From contig JAZLMM010000043.1 of the NCBI GenBank assembly GCA_045598705.1, positions 35,824 to 99,823 of the forward strand: a DNA stretch of 64,000 bases, written 5' to 3'. Positions 9,568 through 17,292 of this stretch are shown here, piece by piece; position 1 is the first letter of the stretch; the number at the start of each line of letters is the position of its first letter. This DNA comes from Scatonaster sp045598705. Its GTDB lineage: Bacteria; Bacillota; Clostridia; Saccharofermentanales; Saccharofermentanaceae. Below the pieces are notes generated by a model, which was not told where the DNA came from, made no database searches, and was given only the letters and a program-made list of their open reading frames with translations. A program made the position numbers and the translations under genes.

Positions 9568-10052
9568 TCTTCAACATTCCTTCTCATTTTTTCTGTCAGT
9601 TCTATATATGTCCGAATCTCTTCGTCAGAGAAACCGCTCACCAGTTTCTTCTCCACCATGTCGATTGTAGAATCGACATGGTTCTTCGCCTGCAAAGCCC
9701 GTTCTGTCACCGTGATCCGCTTCAAGCGTGCATCGTGTTTCTCACACTCTCGTGAGATGAGGTCTCGTTGCTCCAGAAGCTTCAGGATCTCCGTCGCCGT
9801 GCTTCGTTGTACGTGGAAGGCCTGCTCAATATCTCTTTGGTAGACCACATTCCCCGATTTGCGTTGCTCGTAGAGGAAACCCATCACATGCGCCTGAACC
9901 GAAGTCAGTCTTGTCTCTCCGACAGCGGAGAACACGCGGTCAAGTTCCTCATCGATAGCACTTCGGATCGATTTGGACAAGTGCCGAACATAAGGACCGA
10001 TATGCAGATCCCGCTCGCCACCTTCTTCAAAACCTCTCTTCTCACAAGACAT
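9564..10052 (-). CDS. MarR-family transcriptional regulator
   Basis: 162 residues with a central winged helix-turn-helix: QRDIEQAFHVQRSTATEILKLLEQRDLI, then a basic wing (KHDARLKRITVT) and flanking helices for dimerisation. It heads the operon with the two ABC exporter genes and most likely represses it and perhaps the divergent MFS gene. The ATG at 10052 is preferred; an in-frame ATG at 10076 lacks a ribosome binding site. A short upstream ORF (10042-10092) overlaps this start, so translation may be coupled. A sigma-A promoter and a perfect palindrome lie just upstream, arguing for autorepression. Confidence 0.92.
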   Translation of the reverse strand: MSCEKRGFEEGGERDLHIGPYVRHLSKSIRSAIDEELDRVFSAVGETRLTSVQAHVMGFLYEQRKSGNVVYQRDIEQAFHVQRSTATEILKLLEQRDLISRECEKHDARLKRITVTERALQAKNHVDSTIDMVEKKLVSGFSDEEIRTYIELTEKMRRNVEE

Positions 10053-10092
10053 AATATACTTCACCAAGCATCCCATTGTTGGGACAAGACAT
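10042..10092 (-). CDS. Possible 16-residue leader ORF overlapping the marR start
   Basis: An ATG at 10092 follows AGGGTG (10100-10105) with a 7-base spacing, a better ribosome binding site than any marR start has. The ORF runs 16 codons (MSCPNNGMLGEVYYVL) in another frame and stops 8 bases inside marR. It lies within the expected marR 5' leader. It may couple or tune marR translation; it could also be coincidence. Confidence 0.35.
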   Translation of the reverse strand: MSCPNNGMLGEVYYVL

Positions 10093-10111
10093 GCGAATTC
10101 ACCCTGTTAAT

Positions 10112-10127
10112 TGTTAGGGCGCTAACA
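10112..10127. promoter_or_regulatory. Perfect palindrome, likely MarR operator
   Basis: TGTTAG-GGCG-CTAACA, 6-base arms with 4 between, centred on the predicted marR transcription start and between the divergent marR and MFS genes. Size and position fit a MarR dimer site that blocks transcription. Confidence 0.7.
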
Positions 10128-10155
10128 TTCTATCGATTTTGCTCATCTAAGTCAA
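10127..10155 (-). promoter_or_regulatory. Sigma-A promoter of the marR - ABC exporter operon
   Basis: On the minus strand, TTGACT (10150-10155), a 17-base spacer and TAGAAT (10127-10132). Predicted start near 10120 falls inside the palindrome. Confidence 0.7.
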
Positions 10156-10183
10156 CTACCTATCTATATGGTAAAATCACTAT

Positions 10184-11362
10184 ATGACGACGCTACTTCT
10201 TATGATTATTTATCTTGCCTTCATAAGTCTCGGCTTACCGGATTCACTCGTAGGAGCCGGCTGGCCGGTCATGCATCAGGCATTGTCTGTACCCATCTCG
10301 TATATGGGCATACTCACCATGACGATTTCTTTCTGCACCATCGTCTCAAGTTTGTGTTCTGCGCGACTGACACACAAGTTGGGAACACGGAACATTACCA
10401 CGATTAGTGTTTTCTTGACCGCCGCCGCACTTCTCGGGTTCTCCTTCTCGACGCATTTCTGGATGCTGATGATCTTTGCCGTACCTTATGGTCTTGGCGC
10501 TGGTTCCATCGATGCAGCACTCAACAATTTTGTCGCACTCCACTACTCTTCCCGTCACATGAGCTGGCTTCACTGCTTCTGGGGAGTCGGAACGATCATC
10601 AGTCCATTCGCGATGCGCTACGCACTCTCTTTCTCAACCTGGAATCTAGGTTTTCGAATCGTGTCCGTCATCCAGTTTGGCATCGCCTTGATTCTGCTGG
10701 CAACAAGATCACTTTGGCACGTCAAGGTCGATCAAGCAGAGAAAGGCTCCGCTCCAGTTAGTCTGAAGCGAGCTTTACAGATTAAGGGCGTACCCACTTT
10801 ACTCATTGGATTCTTCGCCTACTGTGCCGCCGAAGCTACTACCATGGGCTGGGCCAGCACTTACCTGGTCCAGTACAAAGGTATAACGCCGGAGAGTGCC
10901 GCCGGACTCGCCTCGCTCTTCTTCATTGGCATGACCGTCGGACGTTTCTTATCCGGGTTCATCATGAACCAGCTCGGAGACAGAAGAATGATCCTCTCAG
11001 GAACCGGCATCTTGCTTCTTGGTATCCTGCTTCTAAATCAGCCAGATACCCCTTCCATCGTTTCTTATATTGGATTCGTCACCATTGGCTTCGGCTGTGC
11101 ACCAATCTATCCCTGCATCATCCATGCCACGCCACAGAACTTCGGTGCGAAGAATTCCAGTGCCATCATCGGCATTCAGATGGCGAGTGCCTATGTAGGT
11201 TCCACCTTCATACCTCCGGTATTCGGCGTGCTGGGAAGCCACCTTGGTTTCTGGATTATGCCTTTCTTTCTCTTCCTGTTTACCGCACTCATGCTCGTTA
11301 TGGTGGAGACGACCTTCCGCCTTTGTAGCCAAGTGCAAGACGTTACGTCTTCCCAGAATTAG
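10184..11362 (+). CDS. MFS transporter, fucose-permease-like family
   Basis: 392 residues with about 12 hydrophobic segments. The conserved stretches YGLGAGSIDAALNNFVA and HMSWLHCFWGVG mark the FucP-like subgroup of major facilitator proteins common in Firmicutes. Probably exports or imports a small molecule by proton coupling; substrate unknown. It is divergent from marR and may share its control. No ribosome binding site is seen before the ATG; TAAAAT at 10172-10177 would place transcription start at or next to the ATG, so a leaderless message is possible. The 3' end overlaps the converging ABC permease gene by 4 bases. Confidence 0.88.
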   Translation: MTTLLLMIIYLAFISLGLPDSLVGAGWPVMHQALSVPISYMGILTMTISFCTIVSSLCSARLTHKLGTRNITTISVFLTAAALLGFSFSTHFWMLMIFAVPYGLGAGSIDAALNNFVALHYSSRHMSWLHCFWGVGTIISPFAMRYALSFSTWNLGFRIVSVIQFGIALILLATRSLWHVKVDQAEKGSAPVSLKRALQIKGVPTLLIGFFAYCAAEATTMGWASTYLVQYKGITPESAAGLASLFFIGMTVGRFLSGFIMNQLGDRRMILSGTGILLLGILLLNQPDTPSIVSYIGFVTIGFGCAPIYPCIIHATPQNFGAKNSSAIIGIQMASAYVGSTFIPPVFGVLGSHLGFWIMPFFLFLFTALMLVMVETTFRLCSQVQDVTSSQN

Positions 11363-12195
11363 GATCCGGTAAAATCGTACTTCTTCACGCCCAGCATCCA
11401 GAACTTGTAACTAAGGTAGAAGAACAGTAGTCCCAGGGCCGGTGCACACCATGTAAGGACCGGAACATGGTCGGATTCTAAGATTGCCAAGCTCGGATAG
11501 TACGCAACAAACGCAATCGGAATCACGAATGTAAACAGGATCCGGAACACGCCATGGAAGATGTTGGATGGATATTTTGCAAAATCCTTGAAGCGGAACA
11601 TGATGACCATGACATAACCTGAACCGATGATCCAGAAGCAGGTCGCAGCTGCTGCATTCATGATGGCGATCATGAAGAGGGATGCCGTCAGGAGGAACAG
11701 CACCAACTTCACAATTACCCAAGGGGTCACCGGAATGCCGATATTGACCCACGCATAGACCAGGGTACCGATACCAAACGCTAACTGACCCAGGCCCTTC
11801 ACGTCGAAGACTTCCGACATGAAGTAGAAGAACACGTTAATCGGACGGAAGCAGTACTTGATGAAGTCGCCGCTCTGTACCTGGAAACGCAGGTTCCAGT
11901 TGTTATCGAAGAAGCACTGCACCGGCGTCAGTGCAATCAGGGAGAATCCATAAAGGAACAGCATATGGTGATAATCCCATCCATTGATGCTGGGGAAGTT
12001 CTTGAAGAGGATCAAGAACGTCACGAATCCCGATAGGTTCGTCATGATCATACCGATGGTCGAGATTACAAAATCCGCTCGGTAGCTCATCTTACTTTTC
12101 AAGTCCTGCACAAGGATCTTCCGATAGATACTTGCGTAGAACCGCAACCCTCTTCTCGGGCGCTTGCTCTTATTTATCGTTGTACATTCACTCAT
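11359..12195 (-). CDS. ABC-2 family permease (DUF990-like, COG3694 type)
   Basis: 278 residues, about six membrane helices after a basic N-terminal arm, without a Walker motif. It is the third gene of an exporter set with a homologous-type permease (12265-13074) and an ATPase (13071-14012). Three-gene sets of this type (one ATPase, two permeases) are frequent in Firmicutes and act as presumed drug or polysaccharide exporters; substrate unknown. GAGAAAGAGAG precedes the ATG. The 69-base gap to the upstream gene shows no terminator. Confidence 0.85.
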   Translation of the reverse strand: MSECTTINKSKRPRRGLRFYASIYRKILVQDLKSKMSYRADFVISTIGMIMTNLSGFVTFLILFKNFPSINGWDYHHMLFLYGFSLIALTPVQCFFDNNWNLRFQVQSGDFIKYCFRPINVFFYFMSEVFDVKGLGQLAFGIGTLVYAWVNIGIPVTPWVIVKLVLFLLTASLFMIAIMNAAAATCFWIIGSGYVMVIMFRFKDFAKYPSNIFHGVFRILFTFVIPIAFVAYYPSLAILESDHVPVLTWCAPALGLLFFYLSYKFWMLGVKKYDFTGS

Positions 12196-12264
12196 GTTGT
12201 CACTCTCTTTCTCAAGTCGACGCTCGTATGGAAGTGTTTTTCCACGGGAAAAGCACCCACACCA

Positions 12265-13074
12265 TCAGCCACCGTTCACCGTGATCTTCCGAACCGCATG
12301 TTTCCAGAAGAGCGTGCCGCAGATGGTCAGAATCACTATCCAGGCTAACTGAAGTCCATACATCGGCAGTATCCCCTTGATCGTATCCGTGCCGTCCTTC
12401 TGAAGAAGGATCGTCAACGGGATATCATATACGGCACGGAAGGGTAAGTAATCCACGATTTTGCGCATAGCTTCCGGGAAGAACGCCAACGGGATGGAAG
12501 CGCCCGAAAGTAGCAGTACGACGGTCTCTTTAACAATGTTAATTCCCCAAGTTGACTCCGTGTAGAGACAGATGGTGGCCACGATCATCTCCATGTTGAA
12601 GTTCACGATCAGCGCGAAGATAGTCGCTACAATAAAGTATAGAAGATTGACACCCATATTGATCGCACCGTGGGTCACGATTATGACCACAATAAATGTC
12701 GGGATGAATGTCAGGACAAATTGAATCACATGGCCTCCGCTATAAGACCAGAACGTATACTCACGGAATTTCATCGGTTTCAGTAGGTCGAGGATGATCT
12801 TTCCGGACTGGATTGAACGGCTCATGTCCCAGACCACAAACATTTCGAGGAAATTGAAGAGTGCCGTGGCCAGGATCAAGTAGATCATGGTATCGGTAAA
12901 TGTCATGCCGTTGACCACGTCTGTTCCCGCTGAATCATAGATGGCTTTCCAGAGGAAATACACCAACACAAGATAGATCAGGTTGGCAAAGAGCGTGACC
13001 GCTGTGCTGAGACGGTACTGGAGCGACTCCATAATTCCCGCACGCGTCAACGCAAGATGTCGTCTCATATTCAT
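12265..13074 (-). CDS. ABC-2 family permease (DUF990-like, COG4587 type)
   Basis: 269 residues, about six membrane helices. The N-terminal amphipathic part MRRHLALTRAGIMESLQYR is typical of the permease that pairs with the DUF990 protein and the COG4586-type ATPase. GGAGG lies 9 bases before the ATG, which overlaps the ATPase stop as ATGA, so the two are coupled. Confidence 0.85.
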   Translation of the reverse strand: MNMRRHLALTRAGIMESLQYRLSTAVTLFANLIYLVLVYFLWKAIYDSAGTDVVNGMTFTDTMIYLILATALFNFLEMFVVWDMSRSIQSGKIILDLLKPMKFREYTFWSYSGGHVIQFVLTFIPTFIVVIIVTHGAINMGVNLLYFIVATIFALIVNFNMEMIVATICLYTESTWGINIVKETVVLLLSGASIPLAFFPEAMRKIVDYLPFRAVYDIPLTILLQKDGTDTIKGILPMYGLQLAWIVILTICGTLFWKHAVRKITVNGG

Positions 13075-14012
13075 GAACGGTTGCCTCCTTCATAGATCTT
13101 CTTGATGACCTCTTCTGTTGAGATCTCCTGAAGCTGGATGTCCTTGATCTTCTGCTCTTTCTGCTTCTTCATGATGACATCCATGACATCCTCGCGGCTT
13201 TCGTCGATCAGACGCTCTTCCCAAGTATCATCTGCCAGACGCATGCGCAGGGTACGATAGGAACCGAAGTAAGACTTCAGGTGTTCGATATCGTTGTCGT
13301 AGATCTTCTTTCCTTCGTCGATGATCACGATTCGCTTACAGAGCGCATCAACATCGCCCATATCATGCGTGGTCAGAATTACAGTTGTGTTCTTCTGCTC
13401 ATTCAATCCCGAAATCAGCGAACGGATCTTATCCTTCATGGAGACATCCAACCCAATGGTCGGCTCGTCGAGGAATACGATCGGTGGATTGTGAAGGAAC
13501 GCTGCCAGAATATCACTTAGCGTTCGCTGGCCCAGAGACATCTGACGCACCGGCTTATGGAGGATCGGCTCGATATCTACGAGTGAGCGATAGAGTTCCA
13601 ACATCTCTTCGTAATCCTTCTGTGGCACCATATAGATATCCCGCAGAAGTTTGAAAGATTCAATCAGTGGCAATGACCACCAAAGCTGGCTTCTCTGTCC
13701 GAACACGACACCGATATGTTCTGAATTCTTCTTTCTTTCCTTATACGGCACCAACCCGTTGACCAGAATCTCACCGGAAGTTGGCTCGAGGACTCCCGTC
13801 ATCATCTTGATGGTCGTTGATTTACCCGCACCGTTCGGTCCAAGGTAACCAATGATCTCACCTCGGGTGATCTCTAAGGAGACATCTTTCACCGCTTCAA
13901 TCGTCTTATAATCACGGGAGAATAGGTCACGGATACTACCTTTCAAGCCTTCGTGCCGATTCAGGATCTTAAATTCCTTGCAGACATTCTTCATGACAAT
14001 TGCTTTTTCCAT
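13071..14012 (-). CDS. ABC exporter ATPase (COG4586 type)
   Basis: 313 residues. Walker A GPNGAGKSTT, Q-loop GQRSQLWW, signature MSLGQRTLSD, Walker B IVFLDEPTIGLD and switch TTHDM are present. The signature continues RTLSD where most relatives read RMRCE or RMKAD, a mild variation. A C-terminal domain of about 80 residues follows the core, as usual for this group. The ATG at 14012 is chosen over an in-frame start at 14033 because AGAGGG lies shortly before it. It is the first gene of the exporter operon with the two permeases. Confidence 0.9.
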   Translation of the reverse strand: MEKAIVMKNVCKEFKILNRHEGLKGSIRDLFSRDYKTIEAVKDVSLEITRGEIIGYLGPNGAGKSTTIKMMTGVLEPTSGEILVNGLVPYKERKKNSEHIGVVFGQRSQLWWSLPLIESFKLLRDIYMVPQKDYEEMLELYRSLVDIEPILHKPVRQMSLGQRTLSDILAAFLHNPPIVFLDEPTIGLDVSMKDKIRSLISGLNEQKNTTVILTTHDMGDVDALCKRIVIIDEGKKIYDNDIEHLKSYFGSYRTLRMRLADDTWEERLIDESREDVMDVIMKKQKEQKIKDIQLQEISTEEVIKKIYEGGNRS

Positions 14013-14179
14013 TCTGATTACCCTCTTTCTCAACTTCTGTTGAATGTGCCTCTTCGCACTTCTTTCTCACACTTGATTTCCTTACTGATTGCAAGTATAT
14101 TGTAGACGAAAGTGCTTTTCTACCTGAAATATAGGCTAATTTTATAACAATCTTCTCGGCAAGTACAATATAGTTGTAG

Positions 14180-14185
14180 TATAAT
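14180..14185 (+). promoter_or_regulatory. Probable -10 element of the AraC-type gene
   Basis: TATAAT, 31 bases before the start codon. No convincing -35 hexamer at 17 bases, as expected if an activator is needed. Confidence 0.4.
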
Positions 14186-14215
14186 GGAACATATTTATAG
14201 TAGCGAGGTGATACG

Positions 14216-15145
14216 ATGAATCGAGATGTAATGGGGCTGATCGTCAAGCGCGATGATGGCTCAGAAATCGTCAATTACGATAACCCGCAATTCCCTTCTT
14301 ATGTATATGAAGGCTGGGTCAAGCCCAATGTCACTTGGGAACGTGTCCCCCATTTCCATGAGGATGTTGAGATCTGCACCGTGATCGCCGGCAAGATGGC
14401 TTACTCGGTGAACGGCAAGACCGTCATGCTTCACGAAGGAGATACGATCTTCATTAATACTAATCAGATTCACTACAGCATGTGCATCGATAACGAAGGT
14501 GCACGATACATCATCTTCATCGCACATCCGAACATCCTCAATGCATCGGTGGCCGTAGAGATGTCCGCTATTCGTCCAATCACAGACAACAAGGAACTTC
14601 CTTACGTTCGTTTCCATGACATCGACGAGCCAACAACGCGCTTGTATGCGCTCATGCTTACCCTGCCGCCCATCCGTCAGGATGCTTTTGAAATGACCAA
14701 GCAATTCTTCCAGATCTGGGATTTGATCTTACAACGTTCGAGAGTCATCGGTTCTTTCGGTTCGGAAGAAACCATCGATGCGCGGATGCGCACCTTCAAG
14801 AACATGATGCATTTCATCGCGGACAATTATCAGCGAACCATCACCTTGGAAGAGATCGCCGAATCAGGCAACATCAGCAAATCTCTCTGCAACCAGTTGT
14901 TCAAGCGCTTCGTCAACGAATCGCCGATCAACTACCTGATGCATCTTCGGACAAGGAAAGTTGCAGAGTATCTACGTTCGTCTTCTTTCAGTATGAGCGA
15001 AATCGCTTCGCTGACCGGTTTTTCCGGCATCAGCTACATGAGCGAGACCTTCCGTAAATTCTTCGGCATGACACCACGCGAATATCGCAAACAAAATAGT
15101 AATGCTAACCCTGAACCAGAGATTGATATCAACAAGAAGAAATAG
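14216..15145 (+). CDS. AraC-family regulator with N-terminal cupin domain
   Basis: 309 residues. The N-terminal half is a cupin-like sensor (HFHEDVEICTVIAGKMAYSVNG, then HEGDTIFINTNQIHYS), which in this family binds a small ligand, often a sugar. The C-terminal 100 residues hold two helix-turn-helix motifs (LEEIAESGNISKSLCNQLFKRF and MSEIASLTGFSGISYMSETFRKFFGMTPREYRK). GAGGTGAT precedes the ATG. It is divergent from the three-gene ABC exporter operon and could control it; the regulatory link is inference. Confidence 0.92.
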   Translation: MNRDVMGLIVKRDDGSEIVNYDNPQFPSYVYEGWVKPNVTWERVPHFHEDVEICTVIAGKMAYSVNGKTVMLHEGDTIFINTNQIHYSMCIDNEGARYIIFIAHPNILNASVAVEMSAIRPITDNKELPYVRFHDIDEPTTRLYALMLTLPPIRQDAFEMTKQFFQIWDLILQRSRVIGSFGSEETIDARMRTFKNMMHFIADNYQRTITLEEIAESGNISKSLCNQLFKRFVNESPINYLMHLRTRKVAEYLRSSSFSMSEIASLTGFSGISYMSETFRKFFGMTPREYRKQNSNANPEPEIDINKKK

Positions 15146-15234
15146 ACGTCCATATTTCTTCAAACACGAACGTGCATTCTACAAGCAGAAAAGTATAATT
15201 GAGATACTATATAAATGAGAGGCAAAGATAAGAC

Positions 15235-16476
15235 ATGGCAACATTATGTAAGAACTGCGCAGCACCACTTCTATTCGATCCGGCTACTCAGAAAGTCGTC
15301 TGTCCGGCTTGTGGAAGTTCTTGGCTTGCAGAAGAAGTCGAATCAGAAGAGAAGTCTTTTCGCGAAGATCTTCGCGCCGTCGAGGCATCAGAAGTCTACG
15401 ATATCGACGAAGATGTAAAGGATGAATTCTTCAATTGTTATATATATATATGCGAATCCTGTGGTGGCGAGATCTCCATCAACGGCACAGAAGCGTCGAC
15501 CAAGTGCATCTACTGCGGCAGTAGTAGTGTCGTCTTCAATCGTATCTCTAAGGAAAAAGCACCGGAGTTCATCATTCCGTTTCAGATTACACGCGAGCAA
15601 GCGTTGGACCTCATTAAGAAAGAATTTGAACATGCTCCCTTCGTGCCAAAGGAAGTAAAGAAATTCTCTGAAGTGGATATACGCGGTATCTACGTTCCAT
15701 ACTGGCTGACTAATGCTTATCATGTCGAGTCGGATGTTTTCGCAAGCGAAGTCAGCACCGGCAAGACAACTGTAACCAAGTACTGGGCATATGCAGGACA
15801 AATGGCCATCCACAATCTTCCGGTAGATGGTTCACAGATGCTCTCCGATGAGAGTTCTCAACGGCTAGAGCCCTTCGATTTCTCTGCAATCAAGTCTTTC
15901 GACGAAGACTATCTTCTCGGTTTCTATTCCAATGTTTCGGATATCAAGAATTCTGATTTGGAGTCAGCCGTGAGAACCCGCGCTCGAGAATCCTTCCGCG
16001 AACAGACTGCAAGACAAATCCGTGGCAGTTCGAAGCGGGTAACAACGGAACGTTCATCAACCGTAGTTGACCGTGATGTTCGTTATGTCATGCTGCCTGT
16101 CTGGTTCGTATGCTACGAATTCGAAGGCAAGCACAACACCATTATGGTCAATGGACAGACCGGAAAGGTCGTCTGTGGTATCCCGTGGAACAGGGAAAAG
16201 TTTACAACACTCGTCATAGCACTCTCCGTCATTCTCACCACGCTACTCTTTTTTGCCATTAAAGGAACCCTTTTCCCTTCACTTCTACATACCTACGAAA
16301 GTAGATCGTATCGTAGTAGTCATAATGAGAACTCCGGATCCATCATTGCCTTTCTTTTGATTGCCGGACTTACGATATTCATGGTTGGTGTTTCTTTCTA
16401 TCGGAAAGTCAAGAAGCAGCTTCAGCTTTCGCAATCCAAATCGATTTTTAACTTCGCAAAGAAGAGACAGGGGTGA
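15235..16476 (+). CDS. Membrane protein with two N-terminal zinc ribbons (TFIIB-type)
   Basis: 413 residues. Two zinc-ribbon pairs are visible: CKNC/CPAC (residues 5-24) and CESCGG/CIYCGSS (about 74-102). A soluble middle domain follows, with a repeated pattern of aromatic residues, and two hydrophobic segments near residues 325-345 and 365-385. Proteins of this architecture are common in Clostridia and usually annotated only as TFIIB-type zinc ribbon-containing; no activity is known. It is followed directly by the gene at 16482 and probably forms an operon with it. Confidence 0.75.
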   Translation: MATLCKNCAAPLLFDPATQKVVCPACGSSWLAEEVESEEKSFREDLRAVEASEVYDIDEDVKDEFFNCYIYICESCGGEISINGTEASTKCIYCGSSSVVFNRISKEKAPEFIIPFQITREQALDLIKKEFEHAPFVPKEVKKFSEVDIRGIYVPYWLTNAYHVESDVFASEVSTGKTTVTKYWAYAGQMAIHNLPVDGSQMLSDESSQRLEPFDFSAIKSFDEDYLLGFYSNVSDIKNSDLESAVRTRARESFREQTARQIRGSSKRVTTERSSTVVDRDVRYVMLPVWFVCYEFEGKHNTIMVNGQTGKVVCGIPWNREKFTTLVIALSVILTTLLFFAIKGTLFPSLLHTYESRSYRSSHNENSGSIIAFLLIAGLTIFMVGVSFYRKVKKQLQLSQSKSIFNFAKKRQG

Positions 16477-16481
16477 GCGAC

Positions 16482-17210
16482 ATGAATACGTTTACTTTTA
16501 TCTTAGTACTCGTCATGGCAGGTTTGATTGGCTCCGGACTCGCCTTCCTCATCTGTGCATTCATTCTGAACAAATCGAACAGCAAAGGAGACAGCCGTTC
16601 CCCATACGAGGATTTCAGTTCACCAATCGCATATTATCAGAATGAGAACAACGTCAAGCATAACAGCCAGATGTTCATCAACTGGACTGAAATGAATATT
16701 GAAGTGATGTGCCGCAGCAAAGAATATCGTGCTCACCTAGAGAAAAGTCTTCCGTTTGCTTCGAAAGATCCTGTCTCCCGATATATTCCAGGTAGCAAGG
16801 AATCAGAATCTGACGATCACTTCCGCGAGCCTGTTATCTTTGCCGCGGATTCCGTCAATTCCTTAGGTCTAAAGAAGTTATATAACGCTAATGGCTTTGA
16901 GACCACGGTCGCGGCCAGTCCCATCGGCACTTTCCGAACGCTCTCCGGCGAGAATATGACCGCTTCCGCATATAATACCACCCGAGCGGGTCTCGGCACC
17001 TCCGAATCGCCAAGTTCAGAACCCATTCTCTCCGACTGGGCTCAAGCAAGAGCCCAAGCGCAGGCACATGCCCAAGCTGAGATGTCCAAAGCGAATGTTG
17101 CGCCCATAGATGAGGTCGGTGATGAGATTGATGCATACTTCGACACTCACGAAGAATCACCTTCTCCATTTTCATCATCTTCTAGATCTGGCGATCAGAG
17201 ATGGCACTAA
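16482..17210 (+). CDS. Single-pass membrane protein of unknown function
   Basis: About 242 residues. One N-terminal membrane helix (residues 3-26) and a long hydrophilic tail with an Ala/Gln/Arg-rich stretch (ARAQAQAHAQAE) and an acidic Ser-rich end. GGGGTG lies 6 bases before the ATG at 16482; a GTG at 16473 overlapping the upstream stop is an alternative. No family recognised. Tight linkage with the zinc-ribbon membrane protein suggests a joint role. Confidence 0.65.
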   Translation: MNTFTFILVLVMAGLIGSGLAFLICAFILNKSNSKGDSRSPYEDFSSPIAYYQNENNVKHNSQMFINWTEMNIEVMCRSKEYRAHLEKSLPFASKDPVSRYIPGSKESESDDHFREPVIFAADSVNSLGLKKLYNANGFETTVAASPIGTFRTLSGENMTASAYNTTRAGLGTSESPSSEPILSDWAQARAQAQAHAQAEMSKANVAPIDEVGDEIDAYFDTHEESPSPFSSSSRSGDQRWH

Positions 17211-17224
17211 TTCCAAATAACAAG

Positions 17225-17274
17225 AAGCCTGCAAGACGATGTGCGAAAGACACATCCATCCTGCAGGCTTTTTT
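17225..17274 (+). terminator. Strong intrinsic terminator
   Basis: AAGCCTGCA (17225-17233) pairs with TGCAGGCTT (17262-17270); GATGTG/CACATC pair inside; six T follow. It closes the 15235-17210 pair before the converging sigma-factor gene. Confidence 0.88.
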
Positions 17275-17292
17275 CGCTTATCTTTTAAACAA

